Of a stretch of 19,091 bases of DNA, positions 1-7,981 are shown piece after piece. The notes under the pieces are model-generated. The model saw only the letters and a program-made list of their open reading frames with translations. It was not told the DNA's origin and made no database searches. This stretch comes from Sporolactobacillus kofuensis (GTDB lineage: Bacteria > Bacillota > Bacilli > Bacillales > Sporolactobacillaceae), in the NCBI RefSeq assembly GCF_042660205.1, contig NZ_JBHSTQ010000020.1, positions 1 through 19,091 of the forward strand. The letters run 5' to 3'. The position numbers and the translations under genes were made by a program. The first letter of the stretch is position 1, and the number at the start of each line of letters is the position of its first letter.

Positions 1-126
1 TGGTTTACTATAATAATTATCGCTATCAGTGGAATCTAAAAAAGATGACCCCTATTCAATATAGGAATCATCTTCTCTCGGCTTAATCTCTTTTTTTAAT
101 GTGTCCTTGACATGGGTACCAGATTA
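1..126 (+). mobile_element. 3' end of an IS3-family insertion sequence (left copy)
   Basis: These 126 bases are an exact reverse complement of the last 126 bases of the window. They hold the C-terminal end of an IS3-type OrfB integrase (3-86), then about 40 non-coding bases finishing at the junction with sbcC. Read from the junction inward, the element begins TAATCTGGTACCCATGTC. IS3 elements usually end in TG/CA, so the true tip could be the TGG a few bases inside, but the identity of both copies extends through TAATC. The rest of the element lies outside the window. A hairpin (AAGATGA paired with TCATCTT, plus CCTAT with ATAGG inside it) overlaps the end of the coding part. Confidence 0.85.
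3..86 (+). CDS. IS3-family transposase OrfB, C-terminal 27 residues (partial)
   Basis: The open frame runs in from the window edge and stops at TAA 84-86. The residues include YYNNYRYQWNLKK followed by MTPIQYRNHLLSA. This matches the typical C-terminus of IS3-family (IS150-like) OrfB DDE integrases, where a YYN..R.Q..LK..TP.QYR pattern closes the rve domain. The catalytic DDE residues lie upstream, outside the window. The subgroup is an inference from this short tail only. Confidence 0.8.
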   Translation, partial: VYYNNYRYQWNLKKMTPIQYRNHLLSA

Positions 127-127
127 A

Positions 128-2620
128 GCATCTCAACACTTTAAAGAAGTAGAGCGGTTATTTCTCCACGAAAAAGTTGAGATGGAGATGGCGAAACAGA
201 AGAGTGAACATGCAAAGAAAAGCATGGAACTTCAACTCCCGAAACTGGATGCTGACAAGCAGAGACTGCTTCAAGGGCTATCAATACAGAAGCAATTCAT
301 GCAAGAACAAGAGACCTTTCGTTCGCTTCAGGCGCAGAGCAAAACATTAGAAAAGAAACTGGACACAGCGAGAACGAACGTGGAAAAAGAGCAGAATGAT
401 CGAGATAAAATGAAGCAAGAGATTGAGGTAAAGGAAAGTGATTTGCAATCACTAGAGGTTGCAAGTCATTATCGTTCACTGGTGCAACAAGCGTTGCAGG
501 AAAAGAAAGAAATTGACATTTTGACGAACTATCTTGATGAGAAGCGCGTTGAGTGGAAACATATGCGTGACCATCGGCAAAAATGTGTAAACGATCTCGA
601 GCAACTGCATCAAAAACAAGCATTAGCCGATAAAAAATCAGTGACTCTATTTCAAAAAAATCTATCAATTTACAACCAAGCACTCAATACAAGTCAATTT
701 ATTCGATCTGCACAAGCATTCGTTGACGTGCAACGCGAAAAAATTGAAAAAGCGCGGGAAGAAACATTTCGACATAATCTATCCCTTAAACTAGTCAAAG
801 AGTTAGTTGAAGGTCAGCCGTGTCCGGTTTGTGGTGCCTTGCATCACCCCAATCCGGCAATCAATGAAACGGAACCCATTTCTGAGGATAAGCTCAATAA
901 TAAAAAAAACGCGTACCTAAACGCGACTGATTTCTTGAATCGGCAGCAACAGGAAATAAGGATTTGTATTGGCCAGTTAGAACAGCACGCTCGATTATTA
1001 CAAAGCCCTAAGTTCGAACGCATGAGCAAATTGAAAATGATTCACGATGCTGAGCTTTCTGTTGACTTTGATGAATGGGAAAAAACAGGCTTAGCTCAGG
1101 TACTTGACCAAATTGAACGACGAGTCAGAGAAGAAAAACAAGATCAATTGCAGATCGTTGACCAGTTAAATGAAGATATGGAACACGTGAGACATATGGA
1201 ATCCGCGCAGTCTTCACTCAAAGCGGAAGCTGCTCTATACGCAGAAAAAATGTCAAATCTTGAAGAACAAGCAACAGCAAAAAAAAACGAGCGTGATGAA
1301 AGAATGCGCAACTGGTCAAGTGCATTTCCTGCGTTTGGCCAGGTAGAAGAAGAGTCACGAAAAATAAATAAATTTGATCAACAGGCAGATCAGATACGCC
1401 AAAAAATACAAGAAATGAAAAAGTTGATCACCCAATCTGAGCGACAATTGGCAGAAGATCAGTTGAGTTTGCATACACTTGAGGGGAAGTGGAGTGAAGG
1501 ACAAGGCCGTCTGAAAGTTTCAGAGACAACAATGGAACAGTTAAATAAGCAACTGCAGGTGTTTGAACTTAAAGTAGAGATGCCTATGGCGCAAATGATC
1601 AGTGATCGTGAACAATCAATAAATCAACTGAAGAAAGACTATGAATTGAGTGAAAATGCTGCGCAAACGGCTCTTGAAAACTATCATTCTGCGGACAAAA
1701 ACTATACGAATGCCGGTGATCGTCTTACACGCTCAGAAAAGATGCATCAGTCTGCAAGCACCAAATGGGAAGAGCGACTTGATGATTCTCAGTTTGGAAA
1801 TCGAGAGGACGTACTCGGATGCCATCTACATGCCCACGAACGGATCAAATTCAAAGAACAATTAACGGACTATGAAGAACAAAAAATGAGGCTTCTCACG
1901 GAAGTACATGCTCTATCTGAAAAGCTCGGTGATCGATCCATTTCGGAGGTTCAGCTTAGAGAAGCTCGGAATCAATATACGACGCTGAGCGATCAGGTAC
2001 AGGCATTGATCGAACGCTTTGGTGCCGCGATGAAGGAACGCGAAACATTAGAACGGAATCATGAATTATTTCGAGAACTCGAGTTGGCACGCAAGAGAAA
2101 TCAAAAAGCGTCGGATCAGTTTGATAAACTTCAGCGTGTGTTCCGCGGCAATGCATTTGTTGAATTTGTAGCTGAAGAACAGCTTCAACAGGTCTGTATC
2201 GCTGCCTCAAAACGATTGGGTGAATTAACACATGACCGTTATGTATTAGAAGTAGATGAGCAAGGCGGGTTTATTATTAGGGATGATGGGAACGGTGGTG
2301 TGCGCCGACCGGTTTCTTCGTTATCAGGTGGAGAAACATTTCTCACGTCACTTGCACTAGCGCTCTCGTTGTCTGAGCAAATACAGCTTCGCGGCAATGT
2401 TCCGCTTCAATTTTTCTTTCTGGATGAAGGGTTTGGTTCGTTAGATCCTGACTTATTAGATACAGTAGTCACAGCATTAGAAAAGCTTCATATGAGGAGA
2501 CTTGCTATCGGTGTGATTAGTCATGTTCCCGAAATGCGCGAACGGTTGCCGAGACGGTTGATTGTTACGCCTGCGTTGCCATCAGGGCATGGCAGCAGAG
2601 TGCAAATGGAGATGCTCTAA
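128..2620 (+). CDS. sbcC: SbcC-like exonuclease/SMC-type ATPase subunit, N-terminal part removed by IS
   Basis: This is the C-terminal part of SbcC, which with SbcD forms the Mre11/Rad50-like nuclease that cleaves DNA hairpins and protein-blocked ends. About 830 residues remain where full-length SbcC has roughly 1000-1150. The Walker A ATPase half is absent. The frame is open back to the IS junction (stop at 125-127), so the gene continues into the insertion site. Numbering from the first internal ATG at 182: long coiled coils flank a zinc hook CPVC (C214, C217); the C-terminal lobe has the ABC signature SLSGGE (713-718), Walker B FFFLDEG (744-750) and the D-loop SLD. No convincing ribosome binding site precedes the ATG at 182. 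Without Walker A the fragment should not hydrolyse ATP, so I infer a disrupted gene. A terminator follows. Confidence 0.9.
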   Translation, partial: ASQHFKEVERLFLHEKVEMEMAKQKSEHAKKSMELQLPKLDADKQRLLQGLSIQKQFMQEQETFRSLQAQSKTLEKKLDTARTNVEKEQNDRDKMKQEIEVKESDLQSLEVASHYRSLVQQALQEKKEIDILTNYLDEKRVEWKHMRDHRQKCVNDLEQLHQKQALADKKSVTLFQKNLSIYNQALNTSQFIRSAQAFVDVQREKIEKAREETFRHNLSLKLVKELVEGQPCPVCGALHHPNPAINETEPISEDKLNNKKNAYLNATDFLNRQQQEIRICIGQLEQHARLLQSPKFERMSKLKMIHDAELSVDFDEWEKTGLAQVLDQIERRVREEKQDQLQIVDQLNEDMEHVRHMESAQSSLKAEAALYAEKMSNLEEQATAKKNERDERMRNWSSAFPAFGQVEEESRKINKFDQQADQIRQKIQEMKKLITQSERQLAEDQLSLHTLEGKWSEGQGRLKVSETTMEQLNKQLQVFELKVEMPMAQMISDREQSINQLKKDYELSENAAQTALENYHSADKNYTNAGDRLTRSEKMHQSASTKWEERLDDSQFGNREDVLGCHLHAHERIKFKEQLTDYEEQKMRLLTEVHALSEKLGDRSISEVQLREARNQYTTLSDQVQALIERFGAAMKERETLERNHELFRELELARKRNQKASDQFDKLQRVFRGNAFVEFVAEEQLQQVCIAASKRLGELTHDRYVLEVDEQGGFIIRDDGNGGVRRPVSSLSGGETFLTSLALALSLSEQIQLRGNVPLQFFFLDEGFGSLDPDLLDTVVTALEKLHMRRLAIGVISHVPEMRERLPRRLIVTPALPSGHGSRVQMEML

Positions 2621-2660
2621 ATTTTATAAAAATGAACTTTATCGACCTTATACATGATTT

Positions 2661-2698
2661 AACGAATCATCCGTGTCTACCGATGGTTCGTTTTTTTT
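2661..2698 (+). terminator. Rho-independent terminator after sbcC
   Basis: The hairpin pairs ACGAA and CATC with GATG and TTCGT around a short loop, with one unpaired base in each arm. Eight T residues follow directly on the plus strand (2691-2698). There is no matching A-run on the other side, so it acts on plus-strand transcripts ending sbcC. Confidence 0.75.
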
Positions 2699-2730
2699 AG
2701 TAGAGATGTGAGACGCCTGCTTCAAGCGAG

Positions 2731-2817
2731 CAATCGAAGTACAATCGAAGCAAATTAAGGACCGGACAAGTTTTTGACCAGTTTTCCTTGTACCCCAAGA
2801 TGTATGTTGCTTCGATT
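2731..2817. repeat. 11-bp tandem repeat with a distant inverted copy
   Basis: CAATCGAAGTA (2731-2741) is followed at once by CAATCGAAGCA (2742-2752). An inverted copy, TTGCTTCGATT (2807-2817), ends within the stop codon of the response regulator gene and can pair perfectly over 11 bp with AATCGAAGCAA (2743-2753). On the minus strand this forms a hairpin with a 53-base loop just past the regulator gene, without a T-run. It may be a weak 3' stabiliser or terminator, or a protein site. The function is unknown. Confidence 0.5.
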
Positions 2818-3442
2818 AGAATGTGTTCTGTTTGTAGTAGAAAATAGCAAGCTGCGTACGATCACGGAGATTCAGCTTTTCAAGAATGATACTCATGTAA
2901 TTGCGCACAGTTCCTTCACTAAGAAAGAGCGCTTGTGCGATTTCACGGTTTGACTCTCCTTCTGCAACATGGCAAATGATCGCAATCTCGCGTTTGCTCA
3001 AATCAAACTGACTAAAATTCGGTTGATCGTTCTGTTTCATAAGAGACGGAATTTTGTTGATCACGGCATCACCGAATACGCGTTGGCCGCTAAATACAGC
3101 TTTTATCGCCGGCACAATACTTTCAAAATTCTGCTTCAAGATATAGCCTTTAGCACCAATACGAAGCGCTTCAACGATATATTCATCATCCGAAAAGGTG
3201 GTGAGAAATAATATTTTTGCTGCTTTATCTTCTGAAAGTAGGACCTTTGCTACGTCAATACCTGTCATTCCTTCCATACGAATATCAATTAAGAGAATGT
3301 CAGGGTGGAGATTGTGATAAAGGTCAATTGCTTGAGCCCCGTTATCTGCAACACCAATCACACGGATCGTGGTGTCTGCTTCGAGTATGGTCTTCAAGGA
3401 AGCTGAAACGAGTGAATCGTCATCAACGATTAATAGATTCAT
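2816..3442 (-). CDS. NarL/LuxR-family response regulator (LnrK/YfiK-like)
   Basis: This 208-residue protein is a two-domain response regulator. The receiver domain (1-120) has the acidic cluster D7-D9, the phospho-acceptor D53 in LLIDIRM, a Thr in LTTFSDD and the Lys of KGYILK. A linker leads to a LuxR-type helix-turn-helix (about 147-205) with LSKREIAIICHVAEGESNREIA and LSEGTVRNYMSIILEKL. The start has a good RBS (AAAGGAG, 3454-3460). The ATG overlaps the kinase stop by four bases (ATGA), so the pair is cotranscribed and probably translationally coupled. It should be phosphorylated by the adjacent kinase and control the divergent ABC exporter. In B. subtilis the analogous pair LnrJ/LnrK controls lnrLMN; assigning this protein to that role rests on gene arrangement and family, not on a search. 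Confidence 0.9.
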   Translation of the reverse strand: MNLLIVDDDSLVSASLKTILEADTTIRVIGVADNGAQAIDLYHNLHPDILLIDIRMEGMTGIDVAKVLLSEDKAAKILFLTTFSDDEYIVEALRIGAKGYILKQNFESIVPAIKAVFSGQRVFGDAVINKIPSLMKQNDQPNFSQFDLSKREIAIICHVAEGESNREIAQALFLSEGTVRNYMSIILEKLNLRDRTQLAIFYYKQNTF

Positions 3443-4512
3443 AGAATTTTGTTCTCCTTTGGAATCGTGATAAATAATTCAAAACCTTTGTCTATCCCGA
3501 TGTGGAGCAATCCATGAAAAGCTTCCACACGATCATTAATATTCTTCAATCCAATCCCGTTATCCGGATTATAGTTGTGGACATGTCCATTGTCAGAAAC
3601 AATTAATTGAAAGAAAGCTGGATGTTCTCTAAAGGTAATCGATGCCTGGGAAGCATTGGAGTGCCGAACAATGTTTGCGAGCGCTTCTTTCACAATGGAG
3701 ACAAATGCATAGCTTACTTTGCTGTTGGGTGGATGTTGAATCGAATAATCAAAAGTGATTGGACAGAACGTAAATGCTTTGACCAGCTCATTAAGTTGCA
3801 AGTGCATATTAAAAGAATGGTCATGAAGATCATGTACACTGATCCGTATGCTATTCATCGCTTGTGTTAGTGTTTCCTTTAAAGTGTTTAGGGACTCATT
3901 TGTTTTTTGATCCCGGCTAATCGTGAGCATTGCACCGATTTGCAGAAGTGCTCTTGATAAAAGATGCCCAACATTATCATGAATTTCCCGGGCAATACGG
4001 TTTCGTTCATCAAGCGTCGCTAACGTAACCTGATCGTCTTGATTTTTGATCAGCTCCTGATTCTGTTGTTTTAACTGTCTTGCTAATTCTTTCGTTGTGT
4101 CACGTAAATCATAAAAATTGATTTTTATTCGTTCAAATGCGGCAGTTCGGTATTTAAGCACAAACAGGAAGATCACAAGTACAGCTAGAGCGGCATTGAT
4201 AGGCGCATTGCTTTGTTGCATAAATCGGACGAGTGATGCACAGGCAAATAGACCAATCCATTGAGCACGCGTAAAGAGCAGATCATAACAAAGAAGTGGA
4301 AGAAAGAGACATAGAGCAGGTAAAAACAGACTGCAAAGGACAAAGCCGGCAGTTAGAATCAGACGTTTTTTTAGTTTATCAAAGTAGCTAAGCAGACAGG
4401 TGAAGATGACCGTAATGATTACCGGGATGACATCAGCTGAAAAATGAGAAATAGTGAGATAGATGATCATGCTGCTTGCAAATAAAAGTAGTTTATCAAT
4501 GAAAAGGTTCAT
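3439..4512 (-). CDS. DesK/LnrJ-like sensor histidine kinase (HisKA_3 type)
   Basis: This 357-residue membrane kinase has about five hydrophobic segments in its first 125 residues and no sizeable extracellular domain, as in DesK-like sensors. A coiled-coil linker (about 138-165) leads to the dimerisation domain with the H-box ERNRIAREIHDNVGH (phospho-His about H178). The HATPase domain has the N-box KEALANIVRH (N280), DNG (307-309) and GIGLKN (319-324). I chose ATG 4512 (MNLFIDKLLLF). The frame stays open to an ATG at 4605, but that one has no RBS, adds a non-membrane leader and would cover the dyad at 4600-4611. The RBS before 4512 is weak (GGATG). The kinase probably senses membrane-acting compounds or membrane state, an inference from intramembrane-sensing kinases next to ABC exporters. 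Confidence 0.88.
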   Translation of the reverse strand: MNLFIDKLLLFASSMIIYLTISHFSADVIPVIITVIFTCLLSYFDKLKKRLILTAGFVLCSLFLPALCLFLPLLCYDLLFTRAQWIGLFACASLVRFMQQSNAPINAALAVLVIFLFVLKYRTAAFERIKINFYDLRDTTKELARQLKQQNQELIKNQDDQVTLATLDERNRIAREIHDNVGHLLSRALLQIGAMLTISRDQKTNESLNTLKETLTQAMNSIRISVHDLHDHSFNMHLQLNELVKAFTFCPITFDYSIQHPPNSKVSYAFVSIVKEALANIVRHSNASQASITFREHPAFFQLIVSDNGHVHNYNPDNGIGLKNINDRVEAFHGLLHIGIDKGFELFITIPKENKIL

Positions 4513-4599
4513 AAATACGCATCCGTTTTTTTGGCAAATGCCGTTTATAATTTTATTTAAACATTTTTTCTGTACGGATACAACGCATTGTGAATGTGT

Positions 4600-4634
4600 T
4601 GACATTTGTCATGATTATTCGTGATTGGTATCAC
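4600..4634. promoter_or_regulatory. Two dyads upstream of the ABC exporter promoter (candidate operator)
   Basis: TGACA-TT-TGTCA (4600-4611) and GTGAT-TGGT-ATCAC (4621-4634) are perfect dyads with 5-bp arms. Their centres are exactly 22 bp apart, about two helical turns, so they face the same side of DNA. The second ends just before the -35 region of the candidate exporter promoter, the usual place for activator binding. The adjacent response regulator is the obvious candidate ligand, by inference. Confidence 0.45.
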
Positions 4635-4664
4635 TTACGAGAAATGCTTCAAACAAGCTACAAT
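4635..4664 (+). promoter_or_regulatory. Candidate promoter of the ABC exporter operon
   Basis: The -10 TACAAT (4659-4664, 5 of 6 to consensus) lies 18 bp from a poor -35, TTACGA (4635-4640, 3 of 6). A weak -35 beside an upstream dyad is typical of an activator-dependent promoter. It is followed by the RBS AAAGGAG at 4677-4683. Confidence 0.45.
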
Positions 4665-4692
4665 AACAGAAGACGGAAAGGAGATGGTTCAA

Positions 4693-5625
4693 ATGATCAT
4701 CCAAGTGAAGAATTTAGTGAAAAGGTACGGTGATCTTGTTGCGCTCGATCATTTATCTTTCAACGTCAAGGAAGGCGAAATCGTTGGTTTGCTTGGACCC
4801 AATGGTTCAGGAAAAAGTACGGCAATTCATTGTATTCTCTCTTTGCTCAAATACGACAAAGGAGATATTGAGATATTTGGAAAGAAAATGACACCGGATG
4901 CGTATGACGTGAAACGAGATATTGGGCTTGTGATGCAAAATGTCGCTGTCTTTGATGAATTGACAGTCTATGAAAATATTAACTATTTTTGCGGGTTATA
5001 TGTTCGTGACCGAGCAGAACGCAAACGATTGGTTGATGAGGCAATTGCATTTGTAGAATTGGAGGCGTTTAAAAAGTTCTATCCCAAGAAATTAAGTGGT
5101 GGTTTGCTTCGAAGGTTGAATATCGCCTGCGGTATTGCTCATAAACCGAAACTCATTATTCTCGATGAGCCGACGGTTGCTGTAGACCCACAAAGTCGAA
5201 ATAAAATTCTTGAGGGCATTGAACACCTAAATGCTCAAGGGGCAACGATCGTATATACCTCGCACTACATGGAAGAAGTAGAACAGATTTGTTCCCGAAT
5301 TGTCATTATCGATAAGGGGCGCGTGATTGCTTCAGGTACAAAAGAAGAGCTGAAAGCGATGATCACATTAGGCGAGAAGATTACCGTTGAGGTATTCACG
5401 ATTGAAGAAGATCAATTGAGGGTTTTGCGTGAACAACCAGGGATCATGTCGGTCGATTATGTGAGCAAACAATTGATCATTAAATCAGATAAAGGAAACA
5501 ACAATCTTGAAATTGTGCTGGAATTTCTGAAAGCCAATCACATCGGTTTTGGACGCATTTATTCAGAATTGCCGACATTAAATGATGTGTTTCTTGAAAT
5601 CACCGGCAAACAACTGCGTGATTGA
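4693..5625 (+). CDS. ABC transporter ATP-binding protein (LnrL/YfiL-like)
   Basis: This 310-residue ATPase powers the two permeases encoded downstream. It has Walker A GPNGSGKST (35-43), the Q-loop in LVMQN, signature LSGG (134-137, followed by LLRRL rather than the common QxQR), Walker B LIILDEP (D158, E159) and the switch His of YTSHYMEE (H191). The C-terminal 90 residues form the accessory region common in drug and antibiotic exporters of the CcmA/NatA type. The start at 4693 (MIIQVKNLVKRYG) is set by AAAGGAG nine bases upstream. An in-frame GTG at 4621 would be unsupported and overlaps an operator-like dyad. The length is close to the roughly 311 residues I recall for B. subtilis LnrL, and the ATPase-permease-permease order is the same. 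Confidence 0.9.
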   Translation: MIIQVKNLVKRYGDLVALDHLSFNVKEGEIVGLLGPNGSGKSTAIHCILSLLKYDKGDIEIFGKKMTPDAYDVKRDIGLVMQNVAVFDELTVYENINYFCGLYVRDRAERKRLVDEAIAFVELEAFKKFYPKKLSGGLLRRLNIACGIAHKPKLIILDEPTVAVDPQSRNKILEGIEHLNAQGATIVYTSHYMEEVEQICSRIVIIDKGRVIASGTKEELKAMITLGEKITVEVFTIEEDQLRVLREQPGIMSVDYVSKQLIIKSDKGNNNLEIVLEFLKANHIGFGRIYSELPTLNDVFLEITGKQLRD

Positions 5626-5638
5626 AGGAGTGGGCACT

Positions 5639-6784
5639 ATGTTCATACATGTCTTTATTTATCGCTTTAAATGCTTAATCAGAGATCGGCAGATGGTTTT
5701 TTGGACACTGCTTTTTCCATTGTTGTTGGCAACGTTCTTCTACATGGCATTCATTAACCTCAATAGTGATGAAACCTTTCGCCCCATTCATGCAGGAGTT
5801 ATAAGTAATGCTGCCTATCAACAAGATCAGTCCTTTAGATCCGTTTTGACAGATGTTTCTAAAGGAGAAGACAGACTTTTTAATTTAAAAGTTGCTTCTT
5901 CAAAAGAAAAAGCGGACCAATGGCTGAAATCAAATCGAATTCAAGGTTATTATTTTATTTCAGGGAAGGAATTGCACTTGACGGTAAAAGGATCTGGAAT
6001 GGATCAAAGTATCATGAAAAGTTTTGCCGATCAATATCGCCATGATCACATTGCCGTAGAAGATATTCTTCAAACCAACCCCTTGGCATTGAACCATGGA
6101 TTGATGGCGGATGTAAGCAATCATCAGAGCTTTGTCAAAGAGACATCCGGTGGAAGTGCGGAACCGAACAATATACTCAATTACTTTTACTCATTGATTG
6201 CAATGGCTTGTCTGTATGGAAGTTTCTGGGGAATGAAAGAAATCATCGATATACAGGCTGATCTATCGGATCGTGCTGCGCGAATCAATGTTGCTCCCAT
6301 ACACAAATTAAATGCTTTTCTAGCAGGAAGTTGCGCTGCCTTAGTCATCCTTTTTACGGAGATCCTTATTTTGCTCGCATATCTTCACTTTGGATTGAAG
6401 ATCAATTTCGGCAATCGGGCAGGTTACGTCCTATTGACAGCATTTATTGGAAGTGTGCTCGGTTTATCTTTTGGGGCTTTTGTGAGCGCAGCGGTCAAAA
6501 AAGGCGAAGGCGTAAAAACTGCGATTCTCATGGCTGTTTCGATGGGCGGTTCTTTTCTTTCGGGCATGATGGTCATGAATATGAAATATTTGGTGGCGGA
6601 ATATGTGCCGCTACTTGCCTGGATTAATCCGGTGAATTTATTGACCGATGCGTTTTACTCGCTTTATTATTACGACTCACTCCAACGGTATGCATTGAAT
6701 ATGGGGATGATGTGCGCATTTATCGTTCTGTTTTGTGCAGGCACCTACCAGATTGTCCGGAGGTGGAACTATGCCAGTCTTTAA
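5639..6784 (+). CDS. ABC-2 type permease, first subunit (LnrM/YfiM-like)
   Basis: This 381-residue membrane subunit has the ABC-2 layout. One N-terminal helix (about 19-40) is followed by a roughly 140-residue extracytoplasmic domain and then by five or six helices. These include the stretches around NYFYSLIAMACLYGSFWG, LVILFTEILILLAYLHFGL, the Gly-rich SVLGLSFGAFVSA, and a C-terminal helix. The start at 5639 follows GAAGGAG (5624-5630) with eight bases of spacing, directly after the ATPase stop. An earlier in-frame ATG at 5582 lies inside the ATPase gene and lacks an RBS. It should form a heterodimer with the next permease. The substrate is not readable from sequence; linearmycin-like polyenes or other membrane-active antibiotics are suggested only by analogy. 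Confidence 0.87.
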   Translation: MFIHVFIYRFKCLIRDRQMVFWTLLFPLLLATFFYMAFINLNSDETFRPIHAGVISNAAYQQDQSFRSVLTDVSKGEDRLFNLKVASSKEKADQWLKSNRIQGYYFISGKELHLTVKGSGMDQSIMKSFADQYRHDHIAVEDILQTNPLALNHGLMADVSNHQSFVKETSGGSAEPNNILNYFYSLIAMACLYGSFWGMKEIIDIQADLSDRAARINVAPIHKLNAFLAGSCAALVILFTEILILLAYLHFGLKINFGNRAGYVLLTAFIGSVLGLSFGAFVSAAVKKGEGVKTAILMAVSMGGSFLSGMMVMNMKYLVAEYVPLLAWINPVNLLTDAFYSLYYYDSLQRYALNMGMMCAFIVLFCAGTYQIVRRWNYASL

Positions 6785-7937
6785 TTTATGTTTAAAAATC
6801 ATACGCAAAAATTGGATTTCGATCTCTATCTATCTTGCTATTTTTCTCGTGATCTCCGTGCTCTTGTCAACAAATAGTGCACCCAAGGAAACACATAATT
6901 TTTCACAAGAAAAAGCGAAACTTGTGTTTATTTCAAAGGATCATACCCCACTGACAGAAGGATTTCGAAAAGAATTGGCGAAAAGTGCAACCTTTGTAAA
7001 GATCCCCGACAACACTGAAAAACTGCAGGATGCGTTGTTCTTTCGCCAGGCGACCTATATTTTGCGTATTCCAAAAGGGTTTACAGAAAATGTGTTAAAT
7101 GGCGGATCAATGCAACTGGAAAAAACAATTGTGCCTAATTCCGCCGAAAATGCTTACGTTGATCTAAGTGTTAATCAATATTGGCGTTTGGCTAAATTAT
7201 ACGCAAAACATGAACCTCAGCTCAGTGAGAAACAGCTTGCCGACAAATTGAGTGCTAATTTTTCGCATAACACGCCCATTGAGATGAAAGCACAAATTCG
7301 AGCAAAAACTGATCAAGGGTTTTCCATGTATTATTTTAATTTTCTTGCCTATACCTTGTCGGCCGTGCTCATTCTGGGTATCTCAACCGTAATGATTGTC
7401 TTTAATAAAAATGACCTAAGAAGACGTAATTTCTGCTCTCCAGTGCATGCAAGCAGCATCAATAGTCAGATGATCTTAGCAAACCTTTTATTCGCAGCAA
7501 TCTCATGGGTGATTTTGGTTGGATTCTGTTTCATCTTTGATTCCAAAAATATTATGACGCCAAATATGATTTATTTTCTTCTTAATTCTGCTGTATTTAC
7601 GTTATGTATCTCATGTATCAGCTATTTGATTGGCAATCTCCTGGGAAATCTTAGAAACATGTCGGCCGTATGTAATGTGGTGACGCTTGGTCCATGCTTT
7701 ATTAGTGGTGTGTTTGTCCCTCAGCAATTCTTAGGTGAAACAATTCTTAAAATTGCACGGTTTACACCAACTTACTGGTATGTACAGGCGAATGATGAAA
7801 TTTCACAATTAACGCGATTTACATGGACCGATCTTTCTCCTGTATTTTATAATATAGCCGTTTTGATTGGCTTTTCACTTGCTTTCTTAGCACTGTCGCT
7901 TGTCGTTGGCAAACGAAAAAGATTGACGGATAGATAG
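6771..7937 (+). CDS. ABC-2 type permease, second subunit (LnrN/YfiN-like)
   Basis: This 388-residue protein has the same fold order as its upstream partner: an N-terminal helix (about 15-33, ISIYLAIFLVISVLL), an extracytoplasmic domain to about residue 185, and six C-terminal helices. These include LAYTLSAVLILGISTVMIV, a SCISYLIGNLLGNL segment, and the LGPCFISGVFVPQQFLG loop typical of ABC-2 permeases. The ATG at 6771 overlaps the preceding gene by 14 bases, with RBS GGAGGTGG (6759-6766) inside that gene, so translation is coupled and equal dosage of the two permeases is likely. Two different permeases with one ATPase is the LnrLMN arrangement. Confidence 0.87.
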   Translation: MPVFNLCLKIIRKNWISISIYLAIFLVISVLLSTNSAPKETHNFSQEKAKLVFISKDHTPLTEGFRKELAKSATFVKIPDNTEKLQDALFFRQATYILRIPKGFTENVLNGGSMQLEKTIVPNSAENAYVDLSVNQYWRLAKLYAKHEPQLSEKQLADKLSANFSHNTPIEMKAQIRAKTDQGFSMYYFNFLAYTLSAVLILGISTVMIVFNKNDLRRRNFCSPVHASSINSQMILANLLFAAISWVILVGFCFIFDSKNIMTPNMIYFLLNSAVFTLCISCISYLIGNLLGNLRNMSAVCNVVTLGPCFISGVFVPQQFLGETILKIARFTPTYWYVQANDEISQLTRFTWTDLSPVFYNIAVLIGFSLAFLALSLVVGKRKRLTDR

Positions 7938-7981
7938 GATCTAATCATGGGTATGAGTAAAAGAGAATGGGAGGGCTATTT

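Noticed and set aside
297..683. 128-codon open frame on the minus strand inside sbcC
   Set aside because: It is fully antisense to a well-supported coiled-coil coding region, with no RBS and no recognisable protein features. Other antisense and out-of-frame openings within the RND, asnO and protease genes were rejected for the same reason.
4513..4605. Longer N-terminus for the histidine kinase starting at 4605
   Set aside because: No RBS precedes it, the extra 31 residues are not membrane-like, and the stretch contains the first operator-like dyad. ATG 4512 directly starts the first membrane segment.
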